This document shows, piece after piece, positions 15,085 to 15,157 of a stretch of DNA of 15,157 bases. Position numbers and translations under genes: made by a program. The stretch lies in assembly GCA_964543235.1 (NCBI GenBank), contig CAZIXE010000081.1:1-15157 (forward strand), given 5' to 3'. Position 1 is the first letter of the stretch. Every line of letters starts with the position of its first letter. This DNA comes from JANMMJ01 sp964543235. Its GTDB lineage: Bacteria; Pseudomonadota; Alphaproteobacteria; Rhizobiales; Aestuariivirgaceae. The notes beneath the pieces are model-generated. The model worked only from the letters and a program-made list of their open reading frames with translations, did no database searches and was not told where the DNA came from.

Positions 15085-15112
15085 TCTCCCGCGCCCCTGG
15101 CGTGGGAGAGCG
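15085..15112. repeat. Second, shorter imperfect palindrome of the same style
   Basis: CTTCTCCCGCGCCCCTGG followed by CGTGGGAGAG forms an imperfect inverted repeat (CTCCCgCgCC against GGcGtGGGAG). It lies 40-70 nt beyond the first repeat and uses the same CTCCC/GGGAG vocabulary. No gene is supported in 14949-15157. Confidence 0.4.
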
Positions 15113-15157
15113 ACTATCTGAGGAGTCAAGTTGCATTTGCGTATTCGGTGCGCGCAT

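Noticed and set aside
14906..15157. Minus-strand open frame of 83 codons at the window end
   Set aside because: It is made of the palindromic repeat and the antisense end of pheA, has no family resemblance, and the repeats explain its composition.

Overview
The window is high-GC, gene-dense DNA that looks like the chromosome of an alphaproteobacterium, most likely of the Hyphomicrobiales (Rhizobiales). The assignment rests on gene content and order: a membrane-anchored cytochrome c beside kdsB-pheA, a Yej-type ABC transporter with two tandem binding proteins, and a TadD-like lipoprotein beside an M17 aminopeptidase. I see no tRNA, rRNA, CRISPR array, transposase, integrase or phage gene.

Layout. 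(1) 1-173: 3' remnant of a CysM/CysK-type cysteine synthase gene whose reading frame is broken. (2) 176-952, minus: TadD-like TPR lipoprotein. (3) 1082-3730, plus: M17 leucyl aminopeptidase, short MarR-type regulator and a cytoplasmic YkfC-like NlpC/P60 (C40) peptidase with SH3-like N-terminal domains. (4) 3741-12574, minus: a six-gene operon transcribed from high to low coordinates, in the order yejA-like SBP 1, yejA-like SBP 2, yejB, yejE, yejF, ghrA-like dehydrogenase. Junctions are ATGA overlaps or gaps of 0-8 nt, except for a 368-nt gap between yejB and yejE. That gap holds two 175-bp direct repeats. (5) 12685-13230, minus: CycM-like cytochrome c with a terminator behind it. (6) 13339-14948, plus: kdsB and pheA, overlapping by ATGA. 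(7) 14949-15157: noncoding DNA with palindromic, REP-like repeats.

How it may work together. Yej transporters import oligopeptides. As I recall, in Agrobacterium the YejBEF permease with a dedicated binding protein (YepA) imports muropeptides, because these bacteria lack AmpG-type recycling. Here the yej operon converges on a gene for a signal-less C40 peptidase. That peptidase carries the two Asp residues which, in YkfC, read the free amino end of L-Ala-gamma-D-Glu peptides, and it sits with an aminopeptidase and a MarR regulator. I infer a peptidoglycan-peptide import and breakdown neighbourhood. The genes themselves are familiar families. The less usual points are this combined reading, the duplication inside the yej operon that copies the last codons of yejB, and the decayed cysteine synthase end.
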